The position numbers were made by a program, and so were the translations under genes. A stretch of 64,000 nt of DNA, taken from Atopobiaceae bacterium. Its GTDB lineage: Bacteria > Actinomycetota > Coriobacteriia > Coriobacteriales > Atopobiaceae. Position 1 is the stretch's first letter, and the number at the start of each line of letters is the position of its first letter. The DNA is taken from assembly GCA_017533825.1 (NCBI GenBank), contig JAFWIE010000033.1, positions 1 to 64,000 of the forward strand. The letters are read 5' to 3'. Below, piece after piece: positions 19,691 through 28,639 of the stretch. Under the pieces are notes generated by a model that was not told the origin of the DNA, did no database searches, and was given only the letters and a program-made list of their open reading frames with translations.

Positions 19691-21558
19691 GTGCCGCAGC
19701 CACAGCTGAGAGGGCCGACTGGTGGGGACAGGGGCAGGACGACGCGACGGTCATCCAATTGGCCGCCACACGACTTGATGGCAACGAACTGATTGCCGGG
19801 CTGCGGAGCCACCCGCATCTCGACTTGTCTGCCTTTGAGGTCGACTTCAACTCAAGCACATGGAGGTTCACCTCGTGCGACGGGGCATTCGATGGGCCGA
19901 AGACGCCCGTTGTGAGATTCAAGCCCGATGGAAGCGAGGACATCTGGAAGCTATGGCTTGTATGCCTGACCGTGTGGGAAGGATCGAAGGTCAGAACACA
20001 TATCAAGCACCTCTACGAGGCGCGGAGGGTCTTTAACGCAATCGCCGGAGGAGACGTCCGCCACACGACAATCGACTTGGAGCAGTATTTGGAGCTCTCA
20101 GAGGCGAGGACCAACCTCTCCCGTGGATACAGGTACTCGCAGGCGATTTCACTCTTGAGGTTTCTCGAGTTCAGGCACGCCTTCTTCGGGGTCCCAAACG
20201 ATCCCGAGATGATGAGCAGACTCAGGGATGACGCCAAGCAATACGGTCGGTCGCTCACCTATTCCGTGGGAACCCCCTCGATTGATGACGAGTACCTGGT
20301 TCCCCTTGTGGAGACGTGCCATGAATCCATGGCGGACGAGGACGAGCAGCCCCGATACCGCATAGCGGCAGCGGCCCTTCTCCTTGCCGCCCAGATAGGC
20401 ATGCGCATCTCAGAGGCAAGGACATTGGAGGCAGACAAGCTCGAGATAGCGTCGATGGAGGGAAAGCCAGACATCGCTTTCATCACGTTCAAGACCTACA
20501 AGGGTGCCAGGGGCGATGAGGGCTACAAGACGGTCGAGTCCATCATCAACCCTATTGCGCTGTCCGCCTATCTGTTCCTTGAGGGATACTGCTCGGAGCG
20601 GCGGAAGAGGGTCGGAACGGACGCACTCATCGTGACGCCCGAGCAGAAGGGGTCTTATCCGAGCCAAGGGACCTTCGCGAACCTGATTAAGGAGTTCATC
20701 CTCGTGCACCATGCCACCATCCCGTGCATCGGGACCGAAGACCGTTTCCCGGACATGCAAATCTCCAAAGTTGAAACAGTTGCGAGGAGGGCAAAGAAGA
20801 GGCCGTCCGCAATCGGCCTCACCGGTGACGAAACGCTCGTCTACCCGAAGTTCCACTCGTTTCGCTCTACGGTCGCCACGAAGCTCTACGAATCAGGGGT
20901 GGACATGCGGTACATAAGGAGGCACATGGGGCATATGGACGAAAACACGACGGCTGGCTACATCAGAAGCGACCGGGAGATAGAGCAGCGCAACAATGAC
21001 CTCGTCTACAAGGCAGTCTTCGGCGACGGGGCGGAGTTCATCGGCCCGCACGGCGGCGAGTTCCAGCAAATGATTGCGGAGTATGCGTCGAAACTACCCG
21101 AGAAGGTGAAGGGGGACCTTGACGAGCTTGTCGCCGCCACGTCCAAGGCCTTCCCGCTGCGCAGGAAAGTCGGGGGCGTATGCATTCGCTGTGGGAGGAT
21201 GGCTCCGTGTCCCTCAAACACGGAAACCGACCAGATCTACTGCGCATTCGGCGTCTGCCCCAACCAGTGTGTCCTCTACTTCTTCGCCGACCAGTGCCTC
21301 GAGACCGTGCGCAGCCATATGGAACTCATCCCCATAAACACTTCCAGGGGGCAAATCATGGCCGCTCGCAACGAACTCAGGAAGGCACAGAACATAATCA
21401 GGGACTCCCTCGTCCCCGAGCTCGACTCGCTTGAGAGGCAGCTCGATGCCCACGGGCGGGAGCACATCATCGGACAGTTCCCCGAGCTGGAAGAGCTCAT
21501 AGACACCCTCCCCGAGGTCAGGAAGGAGATAGCGGAATGGCAGGCGATGAGCATATGA
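19687..21558 (+). CDS. Tyrosine recombinase 3 (TnpB-like)
   Basis: A 623-residue protein whose start overlaps the preceding stop (ATGA). Catalytic motifs: AAQIGMRISEARTLE (Arg, about 240), HSFRSTVATKLYESG (His-x-x-Arg, about 395), RRHMGHMDENTTAGYIRSD (His, Tyr, about 415-432). A C-terminal Cys-rich stretch follows (CIRCGRMAPC, then CAFGVCPNQC), with an extended helical tail. Its length is close to Tn554 TnpB. The tight overlaps on both sides place it in one transcript with the other recombinases. It likely forms the active complex with them at the element ends. Confidence 0.85.
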   Translation: MSAAATAERADWWGQGQDDATVIQLAATRLDGNELIAGLRSHPHLDLSAFEVDFNSSTWRFTSCDGAFDGPKTPVVRFKPDGSEDIWKLWLVCLTVWEGSKVRTHIKHLYEARRVFNAIAGGDVRHTTIDLEQYLELSEARTNLSRGYRYSQAISLLRFLEFRHAFFGVPNDPEMMSRLRDDAKQYGRSLTYSVGTPSIDDEYLVPLVETCHESMADEDEQPRYRIAAAALLLAAQIGMRISEARTLEADKLEIASMEGKPDIAFITFKTYKGARGDEGYKTVESIINPIALSAYLFLEGYCSERRKRVGTDALIVTPEQKGSYPSQGTFANLIKEFILVHHATIPCIGTEDRFPDMQISKVETVARRAKKRPSAIGLTGDETLVYPKFHSFRSTVATKLYESGVDMRYIRRHMGHMDENTTAGYIRSDREIEQRNNDLVYKAVFGDGAEFIGPHGGEFQQMIAEYASKLPEKVKGDLDELVAATSKAFPLRRKVGGVCIRCGRMAPCPSNTETDQIYCAFGVCPNQCVLYFFADQCLETVRSHMELIPINTSRGQIMAARNELRKAQNIIRDSLVPELDSLERQLDAHGREHIIGQFPELEELIDTLPEVRKEIAEWQAMSI

Positions 21559-22055
21559 GCGACGAACAAATCGACGAGGTCGACGAGAAGATGCGGGCGA
21601 CCCTCGCCGCGCTCGGCGTGAACCTCGACACCGTCGACGGGCGAACGATGGGCCAACTCAGGAAGGTCGAGCGAGCGATCAGGGACGAGGCGGAGGCTCG
21701 ACGAAGAGCCGAGGAGGAGGTCAGGAGGCACAACCTCTCCGTCTCGTCCGTCGCGAAGGCCAGCGGGGTGAGCCACGCCACGTTCTACAACAAGAGCCTG
21801 CTCAAGCGGTACGTGAACGCCCGCAAAGAGGAGGAAGTGCCAAGGACGCGGGAAGGCAGAGACGTGGCCCTCGAGCGGAGGCTAGAGGAGGCCCAGGCAG
21901 AGATCGCCTTGATGAACGAGCAGGGCGCCCTGATGGTCCAGCTTCAAATAGAGAACGACCGTCTCAAACGTAGGGTCAGGATGCTGGAGGTACAACTGCA
22001 GGGAGGACAGCCCGCAATGGATGGGAAGGGTGAAGTCTTGCTTTTTCCGACCTAA
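21555..22055 (+). CDS. Small coiled-coil transposition protein (TnpC-like)
   Basis: A 166-residue, highly charged protein whose ATG 21555 overlaps the third recombinase stop (ATGA). It has a short DNA-binding-like stretch (NLSVSSVAKASGVSHATFYN, about 62-81, a TnpC/HTH-like pattern) and a long C-terminal coiled coil (about 105-155, ERRLEEAQAEIALMNEQ). In Tn554 the third gene, tnpC, is a small accessory protein that affects orientation and frequency of transposition. Size, order and the coiled coil match that. The assignment rests on context more than on sequence identity. Confidence 0.7.
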   Translation: MSDEQIDEVDEKMRATLAALGVNLDTVDGRTMGQLRKVERAIRDEAEARRRAEEEVRRHNLSVSSVAKASGVSHATFYNKSLLKRYVNARKEEEVPRTREGRDVALERRLEEAQAEIALMNEQGALMVQLQIENDRLKRRVRMLEVQLQGGQPAMDGKGEVLLFPT

Positions 22056-22082
22056 GCATGACGGGAAGGATGTCGCCCCACC

Positions 22083-22121
22083 ACCCAATCTCCCCTCTGG
22101 GTAACGGAGGGGAGATTGGGT
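22083..22121. terminator. Terminator between recombinase and cargo operons
   Basis: Perfect 15-bp stem ACCCAATCTCCCCTC/GAGGGGAGATTGGGT with a 9-base loop, placed between the convergent recombinase operon and restriction operon. It is suited to stop both. Confidence 0.75.
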
Positions 22122-22186
22122 ACTTCATGCCAGTCGAGACGAGTGTCTGATGGTTTTACGGTCAGCGGACTTGTTGGGGCACGACG

Positions 22187-25100
22187 CTAATCTAGCGGTA
22201 TGACGACGGACTCGATGAACGCTATCTCATCAGACGTGATTCCATAACGTTCGTAAAGCATCTGGTCTGTCCACTCATGGTCGTATTCCAAGTCGGGCAC
22301 GAAGGCGTAGACGTCCCGAGGGGCGTGCTGAGTCAGCTTCCTGCATGACACTAGAAGCCTCACCAGACGAGTTCGCAGGTAGGAGGCATAGTTCTTTGCC
22401 TCTTCTTCAGTCTCGAAACGTCCCGCGACGATATAGGTCTCTGAGCATGCGGTTCCTGGGCCAGCAATAATTGGCCGGGAGAGGAACCTCCTTTCAATCG
22501 CTGCACTTGTCCCCTGAACGGCGTTCAGCAGGACTTTCCAATCGTCAATCCATTCGGCATTCATCAGTACCTGTGAGCGCTCAATCCACGTCTCCTTCTG
22601 CGAGCCATAAAACTTCACCGGATTGTCCAGTTTCTCTGGAGAGGTCTGTCCGTGGACATAGGTGCGCAGACCGAATGGCTTGCTGGATGATACGCGGGCG
22701 TCGAGCGTAGGCTCGTTCCTCGCCTGAACTTTCCTGAGAATTGGAACAGCCTCGTTGCGCCTCACCAGCACGTCGAACTCACCGATGTCGCGCTCGACTG
22801 CCTCTCCGACGGGTTTTCCCAGTTCGTAGGTCTGGACGGAACACAGCCCGTCGTGCGCCTTGTCCCACAGGAAGTACGAGATACCACCCCTGATCTTGAC
22901 GTTCGGGAACGGTTCGTAGAGTCGTGGGAAGTCCACTATTCGGCTCATGTGAGAGTCATGAAGCATGGCATCACGATACGCGTCAAGTCCTCTACCGCCG
23001 GTAAACCACCTAGATGGCGTGATCATCGAGATATAATCCGGATCGAGCCTTATTGCGGTCTTCACGAACTCCTGATAGACGGGCATCGCTGAGTTGCCGT
23101 AACCGCCATCCTTCATCTGGTAAGCTGGGTTGCCCACTATAGCGGAGAATTGCATCTCGCTGCCCTCCATTCCCCATAACTCTGGGGTCGCAATCTGTTC
23201 GCAGAACGGTTCTCTGTTAGACTTGAGCGTCCCTATGAGGTCTTCTTCGCAAACGGAACGAGTCGTCTTTTCCGAGTAGCCCACTAGCACCCTACGGGTA
23301 ATCGCCTCAGCCATCTTGGTCATGCACAGCACAAAGACGTTCTCTCCCACCGTGTCGAACCACAGGTCGTTCTTCTCGTCGGTGGATAGCTCTTCCTCCC
23401 TGCTCCCGAGGCGTGCTCTGTAGATGCTGTATGCCGCATAGAGCGGATAGAGTCCCGTCTTTGAGTTCATCTCGAGGATTCGCGCCTTGGCACTTCCCAC
23501 CGTCTTTACGGTAGTCTCCCCTCGATCCACGAACCGGGGTTCATCTCGCAGGTTCTTTTCCTCATGGGGATCGTCGTAGAAGTCCCAGCCTCCGAGACAG
23601 TCGGCGATTTGCATGTTGACCACTCGCCACGGTGTCAGGACGGTTTCTTTGTCGGGGTTCTTGAAGTAGCCGAACAAGGCAGCAATGCTCTTCGTTCTCT
23701 CCGTTGGGTCAAGCGTGTCTGCGTGACGTGCGATATCCCTGATGCGCCTGCCAGCCGCGATGAACACGTCCTCGTCGTAGAAGCGACGGAACTTTGAGAA
23801 CAGTTCCTTGGTAACATCTCTAGGCATGAACTGATTCCAAGAGGCATCGTCCACGAGATCGACGAAGTCGTCGATGGTTAGGTCTGCGCTGATGGGGATG
23901 TCGGCGCCAAAGATGAGGAGGGGCATCCGCACCGAGATGTGCCGCAGGGTTCTTATCGCTTTTTTGCGATTCTCCTTGGCCTTCTTCAGTGCATCTGCGA
24001 GCGCCTGCTCCTCGTCGGAACGATCCTCCCTAGGCTTCCTACTGGCTCTCTTTGCCTGCTCGTATTCCTCCTCTGTGAGTCCCTGCTCGTTGATTGTGAT
24101 CTCGGTGCCCGTTCGCTCGTTTGTCGATTTGCCGATTGTGTCGCTCAGCTCTTTGAATGCGGCGGCATCGCCCTCGTCGAGTCTGAATAACTCGTCTGTG
24201 TACAGGGTCTCGTCCTCGAATCCGCTTTGGACGACGCGATCTGCGTACGCGCTCTTGAGGCGTTGTAACATCTCGGGGACGTCGTACTCAGTCATCATCG
24301 ACCCGGAGAGGCCGATGACGGGGCAGAAGTTCAGGAAGTCTCCGAGCCGTTTGCGTTCGTCGTCGTCGGTGCCACCGGGCTTGGCGGAAACCCTCACCGC
24401 CTCCGCCACCATCTTGAGCGTACGGTCAGGCGCGAAGTCGAACACGTATGCCCGCTCCTTCGCCTTGCCGTCAATCTCGCCGGGCGACTGGACGCGGAAT
24501 ATCGTCTGCATGTAGTTTGCGGCGCTTGTGCTGTACGAGCCAGAGAGCATGAGGACGGCGGACCACTCCTTCACGGTTACGCCTGTGGTGAGGCGCCCAC
24601 ATGAGAGGGTTATTGTGTACCCTCCGACGGCGTTTGCCTTGCTAATGGCGGCCTTGACCTCTTCAAGAGCCTTCTCGGTATCCACCTCCTCGTCACCGGG
24701 CCCAGCAACGTTCACCACATTGAACGCACTCGAGCCGAACACGGGATGCTCCATCATGAGGCTCTTCAGGGCCTTCGCCGCATCGACGCCTGGGACCATC
24801 CAAAGGGAGTGACGGAACATGTCCCGATACCGCTCCGTGGAGTATGGGTAGGACGTGTCAGCGTCCTCTGCGACGAGCAGATTCAGGAACGATCGAATAT
24901 CCCCCTCGTGGACGAAGTCGCCGACCGAAGCCCCTTCTGGCAGAGTTAGACGGTCCTTCTTGATGTCGCCGAGCCATGTCCTGAAGAACTCCCGGAAATT
25001 GAAGGCGACCTCGTCGCCGCCCGAGTAGGATGCAGCATCGAAAACGCTGCCCAAGTCATAGGTGTAGATGGATAGTTCGGGAAGGTCCTCGTAGGGGTTA

Positions 25101-26173
25101 GGCTCACCGAGGTGATTCTTCCACCAGTCCCTCTTATCCCTCTGCTCCATAACGTAGTCCCATGTGTATACCTCGGCCGGGGAGTACTCACCGATGATGT
25201 TGAACGGCGTGCCGGACAGCCTGAGCGTCTTTGTTCGCCCCTCGCCCTCCTTCACGACGCCCGCAATGGCCTTCATTCCGAGTTCCGTCGTCGTGCCCTC
25301 GTGCGCCTCATCGATGATGACAAAATCCCATAGGGTCTTGAACAAAAGCTCGTTCTTGGAGAACCTACCGCCGACTCCCTCTGACTCGCGCGTGTCCTGC
25401 ATGGACGCGAAGTATACGAATGGCTTGTCCCTTCCCACGAGGTCCTCGAGTGAGGTCGTTCTCTTCGAGCCGAACCGATACTCCGTGTCGCCGAAGAAGA
25501 CCTTGTTGAACTCCTCGTGCCAGCTCCCCTCCACGACGGGCCGGTGAGTGAGGATGGCGGTCTTGGCGAACCCCATGCGACGAACAACCTCGAGTGCGGC
25601 GAGCGTCTTCCCGAAGCGCATCTTCGCGTTCCAGAGCATCCTGTCATGGCTGGCCAAACGCGTGCAGGTCATCTCTACGGCAACCTTCTGCTGTGGGTAG
25701 AGATTGACAGGCTTTGCTTTGAACTCTATGTCTACCACACCGGGAAGGCTGAGTTCGTATGCCTTGACGGCGGCGATTGCCTTCTTCGCGGTAGGAAGCC
25801 CGCATTCGTACCATTCACGAGCACCCGTGTCGCCAATCTTGACGTTCTTAACGCCTGAATTGACCAGAACCTCCCGAACGGCGTAGTCCTTGAACCGCTC
25901 GCGAACGACGCTGCCGTCTACGACCCGCTCCCTTACCGCAATCTCTGTGTGGAGCAGTTTGTATGCGATGCCCGCCGTGGTCGTGTACCGCCTGATGCGG
26001 TTGTGCGCCGCCTCGTTCAGCGGCTCGGTGTTCGGTGTAAGCTCGTCCAGAGCAAGGCCGCTGTGGACAGTCGCCTCGCCTATCTTGACGAGTCCCCGGT
26101 GCTCCAAGTCGTTGATCTCAAACACGTAGATGCACTTGTAGCACATCGTATCGGCGAAGGTCATGCTACTCAT
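22187..26173 (-). CDS. GIY-YIG-like / DEAD helicase / Eco57I-type methyltransferase fusion
   Basis: A 1328-residue putative restriction-modification protein. The N-terminus (about 10-35, IYVFEIND...LVKIGEA) resembles GIY-YIG/T5orf172 nuclease domains. A superfamily 2 helicase follows: Walker A-like MRFGKT (about 190), FVIIDEAHEG (about 285) and LRLSGTPF (about 320), with a second helicase lobe to about 570. A central region leads to a methyltransferase part with ILEMNSKTGLYPLYAAYSI and the catalytic-type motif FSAIVGNPAYQ (about 1015), and a C-terminal target-recognition-like region. Its start overlaps the upstream gene stop (ATGA). It probably cuts and methylates foreign DNA, but activities and site are unknown. 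Confidence 0.7.
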   Translation of the reverse strand: MSSMTFADTMCYKCIYVFEINDLEHRGLVKIGEATVHSGLALDELTPNTEPLNEAAHNRIRRYTTTAGIAYKLLHTEIAVRERVVDGSVVRERFKDYAVREVLVNSGVKNVKIGDTGAREWYECGLPTAKKAIAAVKAYELSLPGVVDIEFKAKPVNLYPQQKVAVEMTCTRLASHDRMLWNAKMRFGKTLAALEVVRRMGFAKTAILTHRPVVEGSWHEEFNKVFFGDTEYRFGSKRTTSLEDLVGRDKPFVYFASMQDTRESEGVGGRFSKNELLFKTLWDFVIIDEAHEGTTTELGMKAIAGVVKEGEGRTKTLRLSGTPFNIIGEYSPAEVYTWDYVMEQRDKRDWWKNHLGEPNPYEDLPELSIYTYDLGSVFDAASYSGGDEVAFNFREFFRTWLGDIKKDRLTLPEGASVGDFVHEGDIRSFLNLLVAEDADTSYPYSTERYRDMFRHSLWMVPGVDAAKALKSLMMEHPVFGSSAFNVVNVAGPGDEEVDTEKALEEVKAAISKANAVGGYTITLSCGRLTTGVTVKEWSAVLMLSGSYSTSAANYMQTIFRVQSPGEIDGKAKERAYVFDFAPDRTLKMVAEAVRVSAKPGGTDDDERKRLGDFLNFCPVIGLSGSMMTEYDVPEMLQRLKSAYADRVVQSGFEDETLYTDELFRLDEGDAAAFKELSDTIGKSTNERTGTEITINEQGLTEEEYEQAKRASRKPREDRSDEEQALADALKKAKENRKKAIRTLRHISVRMPLLIFGADIPISADLTIDDFVDLVDDASWNQFMPRDVTKELFSKFRRFYDEDVFIAAGRRIRDIARHADTLDPTERTKSIAALFGYFKNPDKETVLTPWRVVNMQIADCLGGWDFYDDPHEEKNLRDEPRFVDRGETTVKTVGSAKARILEMNSKTGLYPLYAAYSIYRARLGSREEELSTDEKNDLWFDTVGENVFVLCMTKMAEAITRRVLVGYSEKTTRSVCEEDLIGTLKSNREPFCEQIATPELWGMEGSEMQFSAIVGNPAYQMKDGGYGNSAMPVYQEFVKTAIRLDPDYISMITPSRWFTGGRGLDAYRDAMLHDSHMSRIVDFPRLYEPFPNVKIRGGISYFLWDKAHDGLCSVQTYELGKPVGEAVERDIGEFDVLVRRNEAVPILRKVQARNEPTLDARVSSSKPFGLRTYVHGQTSPEKLDNPVKFYGSQKETWIERSQVLMNAEWIDDWKVLLNAVQGTSAAIERRFLSRPIIAGPGTACSETYIVAGRFETEEEAKNYASYLRTRLVRLLVSCRKLTQHAPRDVYAFVPDLEYDHEWTDQMLYERYGITSDEIAFIESVVIPLD

Positions 26174-27138
26174 CTCGGCGTCCTTCCCACGAGCGAAGAG
26201 AAGTCGATTGGTCTACCCTCGTCCCAGTCGTATACTACGCAGGGGACGAGCTCGTAGTTCTTTCCCGTGCTGGAATCGAATGAGTCCCCGAGGTCCAGCT
26301 GGCCCTGGGCCGCAGCGCGGATGGCATACGGTGCGAATCCGGTCAGACCGTCCATTTGCCACACGTTCCAGACGATAATCTCGGCAAACCTCCTTGAATG
26401 CGAAGCGAGGAGCTTCTCGCCGAATTGCCACTCATAGGCGTCCTCGACGGCAGCCAAGACGTTTTCCCGAGCGAGGAGTACGTTATCTCCCTGGTAGTCG
26501 TATGCATAGCAGGACTTGACGGCGCGCTCCGCCCATTCAAGCCACTCTCTTTTGCCGGCAACATTCTCCGAAACGACGCGAAGCTTGCGGTCGAGGAGGC
26601 CCACCCTGTCCGGCACCGATATCTCTTGACCCGTAGACACGTCGTAGCGTGTCGTGATGTAGGGTGCCTCGCCGCACGCAACCTCGAGCACGTTCTTCGT
26701 AACATAATCCCGCCAAGTACGATTACCGTCGAAGATGACGGGAAGCGCACAGGTATCCCAGCTTCTCCTGCGCTCGATGTTGAAGCCGGGATCGCGACCG
26801 AACCAGGCAGCGTCGACGAGGTTGTTCTGAACGTTGCACACCCAGGCGGGCGTGAAGACCTCCGCCCTCGCCCTCGTCCTCTTCTTTTGCTCCTCGGTGG
26901 TCTTTGCCACACGGGGTCGGATGACCTCCGCATGCCCCCCAGTCACGCGTTCGACGGTCAGCTCGTCCGACCTGTCAAACCCCTCCCCGAGCGAGGTGTA
27001 GTCATCGGTGGCCCACCTCAGATTGCCCAGCGTGGCGTGGTCCATAAGGAGAAGCTTGAGCGTGCCAAGGTCCCGGTCTGCGAGTGCCTGCTCCTTGACG
27101 TCGATGGCTTCGGTCACTTCAGGCACTTCTCTACCCAT
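26170..27138 (-). CDS. Methylase-like specificity/M subunit of restriction system
   Basis: A 322-residue protein between a small regulator and the large fusion protein, overlapping both. It contains EVFTPAWVCNVQNN and EVACGEAPYITTRYD, which resemble the S-adenosylmethionine-binding and motif X regions of adenine methyltransferases that work with Eco57I-type or helicase-linked restriction proteins. No NPPY is seen here; the NPAY lies in the partner protein. The two may therefore form one functional methyltransferase. Close overlap (ATGA at 26170-26173) argues for a stable complex. Exact family not recognised. Confidence 0.6.
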   Translation of the reverse strand: MGREVPEVTEAIDVKEQALADRDLGTLKLLLMDHATLGNLRWATDDYTSLGEGFDRSDELTVERVTGGHAEVIRPRVAKTTEEQKKRTRARAEVFTPAWVCNVQNNLVDAAWFGRDPGFNIERRRSWDTCALPVIFDGNRTWRDYVTKNVLEVACGEAPYITTRYDVSTGQEISVPDRVGLLDRKLRVVSENVAGKREWLEWAERAVKSCYAYDYQGDNVLLARENVLAAVEDAYEWQFGEKLLASHSRRFAEIIVWNVWQMDGLTGFAPYAIRAAAQGQLDLGDSFDSSTGKNYELVPCVVYDWDEGRPIDFSSLVGRTPR

Positions 27139-27269
27139 TCGTGGATGAGGGCAGAGACGGTGACGCCCTTGTCGAGGGCGGCCTGCTTCAGAGCCTTCTT
27201 GTCCTCGAAGGTGATGGATATGGTCATAGTCGTACGTTCGGACTTGCCCTTCGTTTCCCTCGTCGGCAT
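27114..27269 (-). CDS. Small ribbon-helix-helix protein
   Basis: A 51-residue protein with a strong ribosome site (GGAGGG, 27274-27279). The sequence TMTISITFEDKKALKQAALD followed by KGVTVSALIHEWVEKCLK is a classic ribbon-helix-helix pattern: a short strand, then two amphipathic helices. It overlaps the start of the methylase-like gene by 25 bases, so it heads that operon and probably represses it. The inverted repeat at 27291-27308, just upstream, is a natural operator candidate. Confidence 0.75.
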   Translation of the reverse strand: MPTRETKGKSERTTMTISITFEDKKALKQAALDKGVTVSALIHEWVEKCLK

Positions 27270-27290
27270 TCGCCCTCCATTACGTAATCA

Positions 27291-27308
27291 ATGAATTAGT
27301 GAATTCAT
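27291..27308. promoter_or_regulatory. Candidate operator of the restriction operon
   Basis: Inverted repeat ATGAATT-AGTG-AATTCAT lies about 22 bases upstream of the ribbon-helix-helix start, in an AT-rich patch. TATGAT on the minus strand overlaps it and may be the -10 box. Binding by the neighbouring regulator is inferred. Confidence 0.45.
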
Positions 27309-27466
27309 CATATCATGGTAGGAGGAAGGCAAGGGGGCTTGTCGACTTGTGACGCACTCTGGATAGTGTCTGACAACGTACGGGCAACAGGCTTCGGTCG
27401 GGATTGGCGCATTGTCCGTCCGTTGGCGTACAATCCCCATTCCGAAACCATCTAGAGGAGGATGAG

Positions 27467-28639
27467 ATGGCAGTGTCCGCAACAGCGCATCAACTAATAA
27501 TCGTTGGGAATGGGTTTGATATCGAGTGCGGACTCAATTCCCAATTCAGCAGCTTCTTCGCCTCGAGATTCAAGGATATTGACAATATCAACGACTACGA
27601 GGAGACAGCGTGGAGCGCGGCAGTTGAAAAAGCTGGGCTGACCGCGTGGGACTTCATACTGAGGAGAAGCTCAGACTCCGATTGGTGCGACATAGAAGAG
27701 GCCATCAAACGATGGGTAGTGACTCCCAGAACCGGCCTTCCCGTGAACGAGCGCGTGCACAAGACGGTGGGTGCCACTAGGAAGTACCCGTTCGCCCGCC
27801 ATCCCTACGCCCTAAGTGGAAATCGCTTAATAAGCGAAGAGAACGACGACGCCTATGTCTACGGCAACGTTTGTAGGCGCATCTGGATGCTGATTGGTCC
27901 TACAAAGGTCGAGTCTTTTGGCCAGAAGGAGCTCTTTCCCATTTTGAGGTCGGAATTGGGGCTTCTTGAAAGGGCCTTCGAAGAGTATCTCCGCAAAGAG
28001 GTGGCGTCAAAACCCGACTACCAGATTAAGTCTAGGGACCTATTCGAGGAGTTGGCCCGCGATGGGTTTCCCAGTCCGAGGCACGGCATTGTCGACACCT
28101 CGGTCCTCACATTCAATTACACTAACCCCTTCACGGACCGGATGGTTGGACCGGGCCTCGACGATGACAACGTGGTGAACATCCACGGCCATCTGAACGG
28201 CGAGATTATATTCGGGATCGACGGGACTGACTGCATGAATGACGACGACGCCCTGCCATTCACGAAGACATATCGCGTCGTGATGGCGGGCAACCAAATC
28301 CGCCAAGTGTTGTCCCATTCGGATTCTGCTGGTGAAGGCGCTCAGACGGATTACGTGAAGTTCTACGGACACTCGCTCGGAAAACCTGACTACTCATACT
28401 TCCAGTCGATATTTGATGGCATCGAGCTGTACGGCGGTCGCACAAGGCTCGTCTTTTATTACAGGCCCTGGCTTGTCGACGGGAGCCTCGTTCCTGAGGA
28501 GGTGGCCAGGACAGGCATGGTGCGGAAAGTGTCGAATCTTCTCAATGCCTATGGCAAGACACTTGACAACAAGGACCACGGAAAGAACCTCATGCACAGA
28601 CTGATGCTCGAGGGCAGACTCGAGGTGAAACGTATCTAG
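27467..28639 (+). CDS. AbiH-like abortive infection protein
   Basis: A 390-residue protein beginning MAVSATAHQLIIVGNGFDIE. The IxGNGFDxxxGLxSxFSxF pattern at the N-terminus is the signature of the AbiH family of phage abortive-infection proteins. A conserved central NYTNPFTD and a late HSLGKPDYSYF also fit that family. ATG 27467 follows AGGAGGATGAG. The stop codon abuts the start of the DUF4238 gene with no gap, so the two are one operon. The mechanism of AbiH is poorly understood. Its place beside a restriction operon inside a transposon supports a phage-defence role. Confidence 0.75.
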   Translation: MAVSATAHQLIIVGNGFDIECGLNSQFSSFFASRFKDIDNINDYEETAWSAAVEKAGLTAWDFILRRSSDSDWCDIEEAIKRWVVTPRTGLPVNERVHKTVGATRKYPFARHPYALSGNRLISEENDDAYVYGNVCRRIWMLIGPTKVESFGQKELFPILRSELGLLERAFEEYLRKEVASKPDYQIKSRDLFEELARDGFPSPRHGIVDTSVLTFNYTNPFTDRMVGPGLDDDNVVNIHGHLNGEIIFGIDGTDCMNDDDALPFTKTYRVVMAGNQIRQVLSHSDSAGEGAQTDYVKFYGHSLGKPDYSYFQSIFDGIELYGGRTRLVFYYRPWLVDGSLVPEEVARTGMVRKVSNLLNAYGKTLDNKDHGKNLMHRLMLEGRLEVKRI

